A stretch of DNA of 42,646 bases, from positions 1 through 42,646 of the forward strand of contig JAILBT010000077.1 of NCBI GenBank assembly GCA_024680755.1, written 5' to 3'. The position numbers were made by a program, and so were the translations under genes. The first letter of the stretch is position 1. The number at the start of each line of letters is the position of its first letter. This stretch comes from Prevotella sp. (GTDB lineage Bacteria > Bacteroidota > Bacteroidia > Bacteroidales > Bacteroidaceae). A model generated the notes under the pieces. It did no database searches. It was given only the letters and a program-made list of their open reading frames with translations, and was not told where the DNA came from. Positions 33,640 to 42,428 of the stretch are shown piece after piece.

Positions 33640-34185
33640 TTAGCGTATCTCCTGCAGGGAGCCGGTGACAGAGTCGATGATGAAGCCTCGCACCACCACA
33701 TCGCGTGGCATCAGCGGATGGTGGCTGACGGTGTCAACGGTGCGTCTCACGCTTTCCTCTGTGTCATGGAAGCCCTCAAGCCACTGGTCCAGGTCTATGC
33801 CGCTGCGGCGGATGGTCTCAAGGGTCGCTTCGCTGATGCCGCGTTCTACCATGTGGTGTTCAAACTCGCTGAACGACATGTGGCAGGCACCGCATGTAGT
33901 GTGTGCCACTACCATTATTTCTACGACGCCCAGTTCATACACGGCTACTAAGAGCGAGCGCATGGCCGAGTCGAATGGCGAAATAACCAGTCCGCCGGCG
34001 TTCTTGATAAGCTTGGCATCGCCGTTCTTCAGTCCCAGGGCTGCCGGCAGCAGCTCGGTCAGGCGGGTGTCCATGCATGACAGCACGGCAAGCTTCTTGT
34101 CGGGATACTTACTCGTGACATACTGCTCGTAGCCCTTGGTGGCCACGAATGTCTTGTTGTGGCTGATAATGTCGTCTATCATCAT
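33640..34185 (-). CDS. beta-class carbonic anhydrase
   Basis: Interconverts CO2 and bicarbonate in the cytoplasm. From ATG 34185 the product is 181 residues. Zinc site residues: Cys37 and Asp39 in LSCMDTRL, His95 and Cys98 in VVAHTTCGAC. The frame stays open upstream to 34248, but that extension is a hydrophobic AT-rich stretch without family similarity, so the ATG pair at 34182/34185 (MMIDDIISHN) is chosen. It is followed by the acetylesterase after 21 bp. There is no clear TAnnTTTG box in front, though TACATTTA is present. Confidence 0.9.
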   Translation of the reverse strand: MMIDDIISHNKTFVATKGYEQYVTSKYPDKKLAVLSCMDTRLTELLPAALGLKNGDAKLIKNAGGLVISPFDSAMRSLLVAVYELGVVEIMVVAHTTCGACHMSFSEFEHHMVERGISEATLETIRRSGIDLDQWLEGFHDTEESVRRTVDTVSHHPLMPRDVVVRGFIIDSVTGSLQEIR

Positions 34186-34272
34186 TCGTCTTTGTTGGTT
34201 TTGGTTGTTAAAGGTTATAAATGTAAGAATTATTATCGTAAAGAACACACATCTGGATAAACAATTTCAGGC

Positions 34273-35265
34273 TTATGTGTTAACGGCTCCGCAGCGCGGG
34301 CATACACCCTTCGTCTTCAGTGGCGTTCCGCAGTGGCCGCAACGGTAAGGTGTATGGTTGTTTCGTATGTAGGCTCTGATTGCGAAGAAATAGTAGGCCA
34401 GCAAAAGCGGATATCCGATGTAATATAATGTGGTGACGCTGAATACGACGTAGTTGACTGCGCAGATGAGTAGCAGGCCGAGATAATAGACCCACGGCAG
34501 TCGCCAGGGCTGGGCCAAGGCCACCACCATCATGGCCCATACCGAGCAGAGGAAAGCAGAGATGAGTGGTGGAGCACTGAAGGGATTGAGTGTGGGGTGG
34601 AAATAGAAATGGCGCCACATCTCGGGAGCAAACAGCTGAATGCTGCTGTAAAGTGTGGCTGCCGTAGCCACGGTCAGGCAGAGCAACATGGGGTAGGGGG
34701 ACGACACGTCGCGAAAGTGGACTATTGGGGCACGGCGACGCTGGAGACGCTGTAGCAGATATGCTGCTGCCACTACAACGAACAGCGCAAGGAAAATGAG
34801 CAGATGGGTATCGCTAAAGGTGGTGATGAAGGTCGATATGGCATTGTCGGGCGACGTCGCTTCGAGCAGCTGACTCTCATGCAGCCAGCCTATGGTCTGA
34901 GGGTCACGGGCCACCTGCACCCACACCGAGTCGATGCTGTCAGCCGGCACCATCTGTATGTCGGCCACGACAATGCGCTCGTCGGCATAGATAGCCAGCG
35001 TGTCAACCTTCATCAAGCTCAGAGCCTCGGCTGGCAACTGAGCTATCAGGCAGACAGAATCGCTGCGGACGATGAAGTTGTAGCCTTCGGTGTAGTGGTG
35101 GGTGGTGTGGAACGAAATGCTGTCCATCTGTTGCTTAGTCAGGCTCCAGGCATCGGGCGTCTGCTGACCCTGGTTATAGCACGACGACAGCAGGGACGCC
35201 AGTCCAGCCAGCAGGCATACGAAAAATAGCCTGACGGACGAATTATGATGTTCGACAACTTGCAT
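34273..35265 (-). CDS. lipoprotein with SH3-like domain, five membrane helices and C-terminal zinc ribbon
   Basis: No named function recognised. The N-terminus is a lipoprotein signal with lipobox LSSC (Cys29). Residues about 60-135 form an SH3-like segment (IYADERIVVADIQMVPADS, VWVQVARDPQTIGWLHESQLLE). Five hydrophobic helices lie near 153-171, 191-210, 232-250, 258-279 and 282-296. The C-terminus is a zinc ribbon with Cys309, Cys312, Cys322 and Cys325 (CGHCGTPLKTKGVCPRCG). The topology implies an inner-membrane protein with an outward SH3-like part and an inward zinc ribbon. It lies 73 bp after the U32 gene and 87 bp before carbonic anhydrase. Confidence 0.8.
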   Translation of the reverse strand: MQVVEHHNSSVRLFFVCLLAGLASLLSSCYNQGQQTPDAWSLTKQQMDSISFHTTHHYTEGYNFIVRSDSVCLIAQLPAEALSLMKVDTLAIYADERIVVADIQMVPADSIDSVWVQVARDPQTIGWLHESQLLEATSPDNAISTFITTFSDTHLLIFLALFVVVAAAYLLQRLQRRRAPIVHFRDVSSPYPMLLCLTVATAATLYSSIQLFAPEMWRHFYFHPTLNPFSAPPLISAFLCSVWAMMVVALAQPWRLPWVYYLGLLLICAVNYVVFSVTTLYYIGYPLLLAYYFFAIRAYIRNNHTPYRCGHCGTPLKTKGVCPRCGAVNT

Positions 35266-35338
35266 GATATAAGCTATGTACTATTTGGTTTTCAGACGGT
35301 TATTATCTTTCCATTATCTTTGGCGTTACATTATGTCT

Positions 35339-37264
35339 TCATCTCTCAATTACCACATTCATTTGGCAATGCCGGCAGTCGAATTCCAGCCGGAAGCGTT
35401 GCCCGTTTGCCAGCTGGAGGAACAGCGGCTCGTGCCATGTCGGAGCGGTTCCGCCGTGCCTGACACAGTGGCCAAGCGTATAGCGAAGGCAATGTCGACA
35501 CTGCATCAGCATCAACCTGCCACGGGGCAAGGCCAACTCAACGGCTGGCTGCAAGGAGGACAGTCCGCACAACTCGTAGAACCGGCGGGCAAGCTTGTTC
35601 GATATGTTAAGCAGGTAGCCATCGCGACCGACGTTGTCGGTAATGGAGCACGACGGAATGTGTTGTTTACTATCCACGGCAGCCGGGGCAGCGGTGGCTT
35701 CAAGACACAGGTTGTCAACAGCCTGACGACGCAGCTCTGCCAGCTGGCTGGAAGGAATGAAATAGCTGAAGCCCGCCTCCATCTGCACGTTGCGGCATGA
35801 GTATGGCGTGCCTCCGAGCTTGGTCAGCTGGCGAACGATGTTGTCATGCTGTGGCTTCTCTGCCTGCTGATGCTGGCAGACTATTTCAGATCGCCCTATC
35901 GCCTTGCCGTCAAGCATGACAGTAAGCTCAAACCCCCGGTCTGTTGCTGCCAGATGCATGTCGATGTCTATCTTGCGCTGACTGCTCTTCGCTGCCAACA
36001 GACGGTCGAAACTCTGGGCAGCGTTGCGGTAGAGCAGCATGCCCTTACGCAGGTCACATGGCATCTGCTGAGGATAGAGCCGCAGTCCGTCGGCACGGTT
36101 GATGCGGAAGCCTGTCAACTGGTGCTGTGCGTTGACGAAACAAAAACCGTCGCCGTTGGAAAAGGTGGCCTTGCTGCCGCATACGCTCACCTGAAGATAA
36201 CGAGGTGTGACCTGCCTGACTGTCCCTACCATCTGCCCCAGAGCCTTGGGTGTGTCGATGTTTGCTATGCCTGGCTCACGTCCGTGTAGGCCGTAGGTGG
36301 TGAAACCTCGGTTGAAGCTGCGGCTCACGTCAGGCGTGAAGGTGTAGCTGCACCGGCCCAGTGAGGCTCGACGGTATGCCACGGACGAATGGCTGGTGGC
36401 ATCCACTATCTGGTTGAGACGTTCGCTGTAGGCAGCCGTCACGTTCTTTACGTATGCCAAGTCCTTCAGTCTTCCCTCTATCTTGAATGAGCACACACCT
36501 GCCTCGGCCAGCTCTTGCAGATTGTCGAGGCGGCACATATCTTTCAGCGACAGCAGGTAGCGCTGGTGTTCCAGCACCCGGCCGTCGGCATCAACCATGT
36601 CGTAGGCCATGCGACACATCTGGGCACACTGCCCGCGGTTGGCGCTGCGCCCTAAGCAGACCTGCGACGCATAGCACTGGCCGCTGTAGCTGACGCACAG
36701 GGCACCGTGGACGAAGGCTTCGAGCTCCACATCGGGCACAGACTGATGTATATGTCTTATCTCGTCGATGCTCAGTTCGCGGGCCAGCACCACGCGTGTG
36801 ACCCCGGCCTCTTTCAGCCATCTGACCTTCTCGGCGGTGCGGTTGTCGGTCTGTGTCGAAGCGTGCAACGCCACCGGCCAGCGTTCTTCGGGCGGCAAGG
36901 CCTGCATGGCCTGTTGCAGCAACTGCGGCACGGCCATGTCTTGCACCAGCACGGCATCGACATGTGCGCGTATCAGCTGCAACAGCAGGTCTCGGGTGTC
37001 GTCCAGCTCGTTATCATACACGATGGTGTTGACCGTTGCATATACCTTGGCTCCATAGCTGTGCGCATAGCGGCACAGGGCTGCTATGTCGTCGCAGCTG
37101 TTGCCGGCAGCGGCGCGCGCGCCAAAGCGAGCTGCACCGATATATACGGCATCGGCACCATGATCAATGGCAGCTATGCCGGTCACTAAGTTCTTGGCTG
37201 GCGACAGCAGTTCAAGCTGAACCGTGTCCGTCTGTTGATGGCTGGGTGTCAAGGCGTTGTGCAA
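35339..37264 (-). CDS. U32 family protein, RlhA-like (23S rRNA C5-hydroxycytidine synthesis) or TrhP-like tRNA hydroxylase
   Basis: A 641-residue protein of the U32 family, once called collagenase-like peptidases and now linked to RNA hydroxylation. N-terminal barrel: ELLSPAKNLVTGIAAIDHGADAVYIG. The signature has an iron-sulfur Cys set (Cys190, Cys197, Cys213, Cys217: HGALCVSYSGQC, NRGQCAQMCR). SFKIEGRLKDLAYVKNVTAAY follows. The length and large C-terminal domain resemble E. coli RlhA (YdcP) more than the shorter TrhP. The far C-terminus has an extra Cys-rich motif (MQCRHCLRYTLGHC, DCRHCQMN) that could bind metal. metA ends 13 bp upstream. The choice between RNA targets is inference. Confidence 0.85.
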   Translation of the reverse strand: MHNALTPSHQQTDTVQLELLSPAKNLVTGIAAIDHGADAVYIGAARFGARAAAGNSCDDIAALCRYAHSYGAKVYATVNTIVYDNELDDTRDLLLQLIRAHVDAVLVQDMAVPQLLQQAMQALPPEERWPVALHASTQTDNRTAEKVRWLKEAGVTRVVLARELSIDEIRHIHQSVPDVELEAFVHGALCVSYSGQCYASQVCLGRSANRGQCAQMCRMAYDMVDADGRVLEHQRYLLSLKDMCRLDNLQELAEAGVCSFKIEGRLKDLAYVKNVTAAYSERLNQIVDATSHSSVAYRRASLGRCSYTFTPDVSRSFNRGFTTYGLHGREPGIANIDTPKALGQMVGTVRQVTPRYLQVSVCGSKATFSNGDGFCFVNAQHQLTGFRINRADGLRLYPQQMPCDLRKGMLLYRNAAQSFDRLLAAKSSQRKIDIDMHLAATDRGFELTVMLDGKAIGRSEIVCQHQQAEKPQHDNIVRQLTKLGGTPYSCRNVQMEAGFSYFIPSSQLAELRRQAVDNLCLEATAAPAAVDSKQHIPSCSITDNVGRDGYLLNISNKLARRFYELCGLSSLQPAVELALPRGRLMLMQCRHCLRYTLGHCVRHGGTAPTWHEPLFLQLANGQRFRLEFDCRHCQMNVVIER

Positions 37265-37277
37265 TGTTAGTTATGTG

Positions 37278-38195
37278 TTACTTTATCTTGTTGATATCGA
37301 AGGGCGTTTCCTGATAGACGTAGTAGTTGATCCAGTTGCTCCAAAACAGGTTGGCATGAGCTCTCCATGTTACGCGCGGTCGCTGTTTGGGGTCATCGTC
37401 GGGATAATAGTTGACGGGCAGCCCCACGTCGTCTCTTACGCCCAAGTCGCGTTTGTATTCCTGGTCCAGTGTCAGCGGTGCATATTCCAAATGTCCCGTG
37501 ATGTAGAACTCTCGACCGCCCGCCCGCATGATGATGCTTGGGCCGCTCTGTTCTCCCTCGGCTATCAGCTGAAGCTGGGGGTGAGCAATGATGTCCTCGC
37601 GTTTCACCTCGGTGTGGCGGCTGTGTGGCATCATGAATACATCGTCGAAGCCGCGGAAGATAGGCAAGTCTGGCTTGAGCGTATGTTGTGGGAAAATGCC
37701 AAACATCTTCTTTCCCAGCGGGTGTTTGTTGATGCCATAGTGCAGGTAGAGTCCGGCCTGTGCCGCCCAGCATATAAACAGCGTAGAGAAGACGTTTGTC
37801 CTGGCCCATTTCATTACGGCCGACACCTCCTGCCAGTAGCTCACGTCTTCAAAGTTGAGCTGTTCCACAGGTGCGCCAGTGATAATCATGCCGTCAAATT
37901 TCTCATGGCACAGTGTGTCGAAGTCGCGGTAGAACATCATCATGTGTTCCACGGGAGTGTTCTTTGGCGTGTGGCTGCGCAACTTCATAAAATAAATGTC
38001 AAGCTGTAGTGGCGTGTTTGACAGCAGACGTATCAGGTCGGTCTCTGTCGTTATCTTCAGCGGCATTAGGTTCAGTATGACGATGCGAAGCGGTCGTATG
38101 TCCTGTCGGTGGGCACGCGAGGTGTCCATGACAAAGATGTTCTCTTTTTTCAGCAGTTCTATGGCCGGCAGGCGGTCTGGCAGTCTAAGTGGCAT
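37278..38195 (-). CDS. metAA: homoserine O-acetyltransferase (MetA type)
   Basis: Acylates homoserine in methionine synthesis. The 305 residues align with MetA without gaps in the core: catalytic Cys142 in FICWAAQA, His235 and Glu237 in TGHLEYAP. Residue 111, which sets acyl-CoA choice in this family, is Glu (TGAPVEQL), the acetyl-CoA form, rather than the Gly of E. coli succinyltransferase. So O-acetylhomoserine is predicted. The ATG at 38195 gives the conserved MPLRLPDRLPAIE start. The GldB-like gene lies 36 bp upstream and the U32 gene 13 bp downstream, all on the minus strand. Confidence 0.93.
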   Translation of the reverse strand: MPLRLPDRLPAIELLKKENIFVMDTSRAHRQDIRPLRIVILNLMPLKITTETDLIRLLSNTPLQLDIYFMKLRSHTPKNTPVEHMMMFYRDFDTLCHEKFDGMIITGAPVEQLNFEDVSYWQEVSAVMKWARTNVFSTLFICWAAQAGLYLHYGINKHPLGKKMFGIFPQHTLKPDLPIFRGFDDVFMMPHSRHTEVKREDIIAHPQLQLIAEGEQSGPSIIMRAGGREFYITGHLEYAPLTLDQEYKRDLGVRDDVGLPVNYYPDDDPKQRPRVTWRAHANLFWSNWINYYVYQETPFDINKIK

Positions 38196-38231
38196 AGTGT
38201 AAAGTATGTTTTTCTGTGATTATATGTCGTC

Positions 38232-39026
38232 TCACTCTATATTCACCTTGGTCAGCAGCTCGGTCATGGTGGTGTGCCTGTAGTGGCGCATATAGTTGTC
38301 TATACGGTCGATGAACGGGCTGCTGAAAACGGGGTGGGGCAGGGCGCGGTTCACAATCCATTGTATCTTGCCAATGTGTATGTCGCGCTGCTGCTGACTG
38401 GCTTCACGAAAATCGGCCAGGGGATACAGGTTGAGTAGGTAGAAACTCAGCACGTCGGGTACGATGTATCGCCGCTGCATGGTCTCCAGCTGTCCAGTGG
38501 TATAGCCAAACTGCTTGTATATGGGGCAGTCGGTGCCAAGATATTTTTCCAGAGATACGCCCACGGTACCGTTGGCCACGACAATGCTTTGGTCCAGGGC
38601 ACCTATCTGTGCATATATCAGGGGTACCTGCATGTTGGGAAACCATTGCTGCAGTCGCTTGAAAGCAATGCTCAGGTCGTGGTCGATATCGTCCATTTGT
38701 GCATACTGTTGTTCGGCATCGGCAATGAGGGCCTGCAAGGTTGTGTCTTGGAAAAATTTCAGGAAGGTAGCGTTGATGTCCTGCTCGTCCACCTGGCCTA
38801 TCTTCAGCATGTCTTCTATCAACGTGCGTGTCTGCATTGGGAAAGACAGGTTCAGATGTTGCAGGGCCGAGAAGTCGCCCGTGGTAAGATATAAGCTTTC
38901 TATCCGGTCGAAGCGTTGCACCGTCATATATGGCTCGCTGTTTTCTGCACGCGACTGCCATGGCCGCCAGTGGCAGCCGCAAACAGTCAACGTCAGGACG
39001 ATAAGAAGATATGTCTTATAGTTCAT
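38232..39026 (-). CDS. GldB-like lipoprotein
   Basis: A 264-residue lipoprotein with signal MNYKTYLLIVLTLTVCGC; the lipobox V-C-G-C points to Cys18. It has the pattern of the gliding-motility lipoprotein GldB family: RFDRIESLYL near 38, DMLKIGQVDE, DIDHDLSIAFKRLQQWFPN near 113-131, YAQIGALDQSIVVANGTVGVSLEKYLGTD, and RYIVPDVLSFYLLNLYPLADF. No other gld genes are in the window and Prevotella-like bacteria do not glide, so the role is likely general envelope function. It lies 56 bp after priA and 36 bp before metA. Confidence 0.87.
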   Translation of the reverse strand: MNYKTYLLIVLTLTVCGCHWRPWQSRAENSEPYMTVQRFDRIESLYLTTGDFSALQHLNLSFPMQTRTLIEDMLKIGQVDEQDINATFLKFFQDTTLQALIADAEQQYAQMDDIDHDLSIAFKRLQQWFPNMQVPLIYAQIGALDQSIVVANGTVGVSLEKYLGTDCPIYKQFGYTTGQLETMQRRYIVPDVLSFYLLNLYPLADFREASQQQRDIHIGKIQWIVNRALPHPVFSSPFIDRIDNYMRHYRHTTMTELLTKVNIE

Positions 39027-39082
39027 GGTTTGCGGTTTACTGTTTATTGTTCTGAGTTTATCCTGCTACATTAATTTGTTTC

Positions 39083-41329
39083 TCAGCTCGGGTCCACGTC
39101 GTAATAGAGCTCCAGCTTGCCGTATCTTTTGTCGGCAATCATGGCAGCTTCTGCTTGCAAAAGGTATTGTTTTGCGGCTGTCAAAGACAGACTCATTTCC
39201 AACTTCACTATTATCTTGCGTATGTGCATCTGCTTGACCCGTGCCACGTGTGGACTGTCGGGGCCCAGTATGCGTTCGGCCAACCCCATGCGCAGACGCG
39301 AGGCCAGTTCATGTGCGGCGCTATCTACCACGCGTTCGTCGCGGTGCTTCAGGTATATGTCTATCAGGTGTGTGAAGGGTGGATAGCCAAACTGCCGGCG
39401 CTCTTCTATCAGCCAGTGGTACATGGCATTGTAGTCGGCCCTTTGGATCATCGGCAGCAGCGGGTGTTCTGGCTGGCGCGTCTGCAGTACCACCAGTCCG
39501 CGGTGACCCTTGCGACCGGCTCGTCCGCTCACCTGGGTCATCATCTGGAAAGCATGTTCGTATGCCCGAAAGTCGGGCACGTTCATCATCTGGTCGGCCT
39601 GTAGTATGCCCACCAGCGACACGCGGTCGAAATCGAGGCCCTTGCTTATCATCTGCGTGCCTATCAGCACGTTGGTGCGTCCGCTGCCAAAGTCGCTTAT
39701 GATATGTTCATAGCTGTCGCGTGTGCGTGTGGTGTCTAAATCCATGCGGGCCACACGGGCCTCTGGCACCAGCTCGTGCAGCTGCTCCTCTATGCGTTCG
39801 GTGCCATAGCCTCGGTTTGACAGTTTGGTCTCGTCGCAGGCGGGACAGCGCTCGGGCACATTTTCCACATGGCCACAGTAGTGGCATGTCAGCTGGCTCA
39901 TGCGGCGGTGGAGCGTGAGCGAGACATCGCAGTTGGGGCAACGCGGCACCCAGCCGCAAGTCCTGCACTCAATCATGGGCGAGAATCCACGCCTGTTCTG
40001 GAACAGCAATGCTTGCTCGCCGCGGACGAGAGTCTCGCGCAGGCGGCCAAGCAGATTTGGCGAGTATTGGCCCGACATCTCGCGTCGCTTCTGCAGTCGC
40101 TTCACATCGACAATCTCCACCTCGGGCAGCTCCAATCCGGCATAGCGTTGCTCCATCTTCACTATCCCGTATTTGCCGCGCATGGCGTTGTGATATGTCT
40201 CGACAGAGGGGGTGGCCGTGCCGAGCACGGTGCGTGCGCCACTCATGCGGGCCAGCATCAGCGCCACCGAGCGAGCATGGTAGCGCGGCGATGGCTCGGC
40301 CTGCTTGAAACTCGTCTCGTGTTCCTCGTCAATGATGACAAGGCCCAGACGCTGCATGGGCAGGAACACGGCCGAACGCGCACCAAGAATGATGTCATAC
40401 GCATTGTCAGTGAGCTGCTTTCTCCATATCTCAACACGCTCTGCGTCGCTGTAACGCGAGTGGTAAATGCCCATGCGACTGCCGAAGACGCGCTGCAGTC
40501 GATCCATCATCTGTACCGTCAGCGCTATCTCGGGCAACAGGTAGAGCACCTGGCGTCCCCGGTCTATTTCATGTTGTATGAGGTGTATGTATAGTTCGGT
40601 CTTGCCGCTACCCGTCACCCCGTGCAGGAGCACGGTGGGCTTCGTCTCCCACTGGCGGCGTAGGGCCTCTAGCGCCTCAGCCTGAGTCGTTGTCAGCGGC
40701 TTGATGCGTTCCGGGTGTGGCTGGCCGTTCTGGTTCAGACGGCCCGTCTCTTGCTCAAAGGTTTCAAGAATACCGCGCTTCACCAGCGACTTCATGATGG
40801 TCAGAGTAGTGTGGCTCTCGTTCATCAGTCGTGTTTTCGACACCGATGGTGTCTCCATGCCGATGAATGTCTCGACCACGCGTCGCTGGCCGTCAGCTCG
40901 GCGCAGCATGTCGAGCGCTATGTGCTGACCCTGCTCGGTGCTGAAGCCGGGGGTGAAGCGTATGTACGTCTCTGTCTTGGGGCGGTAGCCGTCCTCGCAT
41001 TTCATGCCGGCCGGCAGCGCTGCTTTCATCACGTCGCCTATCGGGGCCATATAGTAGTCGGCTATCCACTGCCACAATCTCAGTTGCGTCTCCGTGGCTA
41101 TGGCTGTTTGGTCAGGCAACGCACACAAGTCTTTCACCTTTATGCCCTGCGGCTCTACGTCGTGAAGACGCTTCACAACACCTATCAGCTGCTTGCTCTT
41201 GCCTAAAGGCACCAGCACACGCATACCGACACGCACATCGCTCACCACCGCCTCTGGCACGCTGTAGGTGAAGCATCCGGGCAGGGGCAGGGGCAGAATG
41301 ACATCAACATATTTTTTTTCGCAACCCAT
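39083..41329 (-). CDS. priA: primosomal protein N' (replication restart helicase PriA)
   Basis: Reloads the replisome at stalled or repaired forks. 748 residues from ATG 41329 (MGCEKKYVDVILPLPLPG). Order: DNA-binding N-terminus, winged-helix region, Walker A GVTGSGKTELY, IIDEEHETSFKQ, TATPSVETY, then eight Cys in two zinc clusters (CRTCGWVPRCPNC; CHYCGHVENVPERCPAC). Then GTERIEEQL, GTQMISKGLDFDRV, and VSGRAGR. The frame is open to 41446, but the extra 39 residues have no similarity, and the promoter (TAACTTTG at 41339-41346) lies inside that extension. So 41329 is the start. The GldB-like gene follows. Confidence 0.96.
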   Translation of the reverse strand: MGCEKKYVDVILPLPLPGCFTYSVPEAVVSDVRVGMRVLVPLGKSKQLIGVVKRLHDVEPQGIKVKDLCALPDQTAIATETQLRLWQWIADYYMAPIGDVMKAALPAGMKCEDGYRPKTETYIRFTPGFSTEQGQHIALDMLRRADGQRRVVETFIGMETPSVSKTRLMNESHTTLTIMKSLVKRGILETFEQETGRLNQNGQPHPERIKPLTTTQAEALEALRRQWETKPTVLLHGVTGSGKTELYIHLIQHEIDRGRQVLYLLPEIALTVQMMDRLQRVFGSRMGIYHSRYSDAERVEIWRKQLTDNAYDIILGARSAVFLPMQRLGLVIIDEEHETSFKQAEPSPRYHARSVALMLARMSGARTVLGTATPSVETYHNAMRGKYGIVKMEQRYAGLELPEVEIVDVKRLQKRREMSGQYSPNLLGRLRETLVRGEQALLFQNRRGFSPMIECRTCGWVPRCPNCDVSLTLHRRMSQLTCHYCGHVENVPERCPACDETKLSNRGYGTERIEEQLHELVPEARVARMDLDTTRTRDSYEHIISDFGSGRTNVLIGTQMISKGLDFDRVSLVGILQADQMMNVPDFRAYEHAFQMMTQVSGRAGRKGHRGLVVLQTRQPEHPLLPMIQRADYNAMYHWLIEERRQFGYPPFTHLIDIYLKHRDERVVDSAAHELASRLRMGLAERILGPDSPHVARVKQMHIRKIIVKLEMSLSLTAAKQYLLQAEAAMIADKRYGKLELYYDVDPS

Positions 41330-41338
41330 AAGTGGCCG

Positions 41339-41369
41339 CAAAGTTACGAAAAGTCGAGAGAAGAACAAA
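41339..41369 (-). promoter_or_regulatory. promoter of priA operon
   Basis: On the minus strand, TTTG (41366-41369), 19 bp, then TAACTTTG (41339-41346). It ends 9 bp before the priA ATG, so the leader is very short. It also rules out the longer reading frame as the start. Confidence 0.7.
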
Positions 41370-41634
41370 ACAAGCGTGCTTGTTTTTTCTTCCGAGACGG
41401 AGGATTCGCTTGCGCTTTGTACCTTTAGGTCAAAGAATTTCGCCACGGAGTGGTAAAATTACTGAACGACGAGATAAAAACACAAGAGCTATCACAAGTC
41501 CAAACAAGAGTGACTATGGTATCCAGAGGCCATGATTTTATACGGCTACTTTCGTCAATCTTTACCGGTTTGAGGGAAATTTACGTTTGGAATGACCCAC
41601 ACGCAAAATCGTTTTATTACATTGCTCTGAAAAA
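41370..41634. other. spacer between priA promoter and tRNA terminator; no convincing gene
   Basis: A 65-codon frame at 41450-41647 has no recognisable motifs, and its end runs into the terminator hairpin, so it is unlikely to be a gene. TACCTTTA at 41425-41432 resembles a plus-strand -7 box but lacks a good partner. Nothing else stands out. Confidence 0.4.
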
Positions 41635-41656
41635 AAAGCCCTGTTAAAAGGGCTTT
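41635..41656 (-). terminator. terminator downstream of the tRNA-Ser sequence
   Basis: Stem AAAGCCCT/AGGGCTTT (41635-41642 and 41649-41656) with a 6-nt loop. On the minus strand it is followed by a run of T. It lies 16 bp after the tRNA 3' end, which shows that the 3' side of the tRNA keeps its native context. Confidence 0.8.
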
Positions 41657-41672
41657 CTGACTTAAATCTTTG

Positions 41673-41733
41673 CGGAGAGACCGGGATTCGAACCCGGGAA
41701 ACGCTTTTGACGTTTACACGCTTTCCAGGCGTA
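41673..41733 (-). pseudogene. 3' part of tRNA-Ser(GGA), 5' part replaced (attachment-site remnant)
   Basis: On the minus strand the anticodon arm ACGC-CTGGAAA-GCGT (anticodon GGA), a long Ser-type variable arm, a normal T arm (CCGGGTTCGAATCCCGG) and the acceptor strand TCTCTCC plus G are intact. CCA is not encoded. The 5' side is abnormal. A seven-base GGAGAAA at about 41748-41754 could pair 6 of 7 with the acceptor, and ACAC/GTGT could mimic a D stem. But the loop GCAAG lacks the invariant GG, and the gene is about 6 nt short. I read it as a tRNA cut by integration of an element on the right; a highly divergent full tRNA is the alternative. Confidence 0.65.
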
Positions 41734-41944
41734 CACCTTGCGTGTGTTTCTCCCTGTATGACAGGTGGTTACGAAAGATGGAGTTTCAACTTGCACGTTA
41801 TTTGCACGTTTTTCGGTTTTGACCGCCTGTCGGTAACTACTGCTGCGTACAGCATTTCATATTATGTTTAAGAACGCCCATACGGGCAATATATGCCCTC
41901 AAATGTTAAAAATGGTTAGTATTTAGCATTTTCTTAGGATATTC

Positions 41945-41976
41945 TTCGGATAATCGAAAAATTCTTTGTACCTTTG
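41945..41976 (+). promoter_or_regulatory. promoter of the first element gene
   Basis: TTCG (41945-41948), 20 bp, then TACCTTTG (41969-41976), fitting TAnnTTTG. The first ATG follows 38 bp later. Confidence 0.6.
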
Positions 41977-42014
41977 CATTATCATTCAATTATAACAATG
42001 CAAAAGTACATAAA

Positions 42015-42419
42015 ATGTGCTTGAGCCGCAAGAAAATTCGAGAAAAAATGAGCCAATGTGCTGAAAATTTATCAGAATTTAAGGTTTTGACCCCGAAACG
42101 TACAAAAAAGAGGGCCAGTTTCCTGCAATCCATCGTTGACAGGATTGAGGAAGCGATATATTCCGAATGCCTTTGGGAAGATAGAATATCCGAGAACATC
42201 GAGTACAAGGATGGCTGGATAGAAATCAGCATGAACAGCAATGGCAGTTGCGAGGTGTCAGTATGCCACCTCGACAACGAACATGAGTCACCGAGGCTCG
42301 AAGCCACCATCGCTGGCATGCTGCCGGACTGGTGGTCGGTTCGTACAAGGGCTGAGGAGGACGAGAGAGAAGAACAAGAGTTCCGAGACTATTTGTGGAG
42401 GAACAGCAGATATTGGTAA
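42015..42419 (+). CDS. hypothetical protein of the integrated element
   Basis: 134 residues, not recognised. It has a basic N-terminus (MCLSRKKIREKMSQ, then KRTKKRASF), a middle that could form one alpha/beta unit (RIEEAIYSECLWEDRISENIEYKDGWIEISM), and a very acidic tail (RAEEDEREEQEFRDYLWRNSRYW). No signal peptide or membrane segment. A good promoter lies upstream. An in-frame ATG at 42048 is an alternative start. The next gene begins 9 bp after its stop, so the two are likely in one operon. Small charged proteins of this sort are common in Bacteroidales mobile DNA, but I cannot assign a function. Confidence 0.65.
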   Translation: MCLSRKKIREKMSQCAENLSEFKVLTPKRTKKRASFLQSIVDRIEEAIYSECLWEDRISENIEYKDGWIEISMNSNGSCEVSVCHLDNEHESPRLEATIAGMLPDWWSVRTRAEEDEREEQEFRDYLWRNSRYW

Positions 42420-42428
42420 TTCATCTAA

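Noticed and set aside
41330..41446. 39-residue N-terminal extension of PriA
   Set aside because: The priA promoter is inside it, and the normal PriA start (MGCEKKYVDVILPLP) is at 41329.
41450..41647. 65-codon gene left of the tRNA remnant
   Set aside because: No motifs, and its 3' end overlaps the tRNA terminator hairpin.
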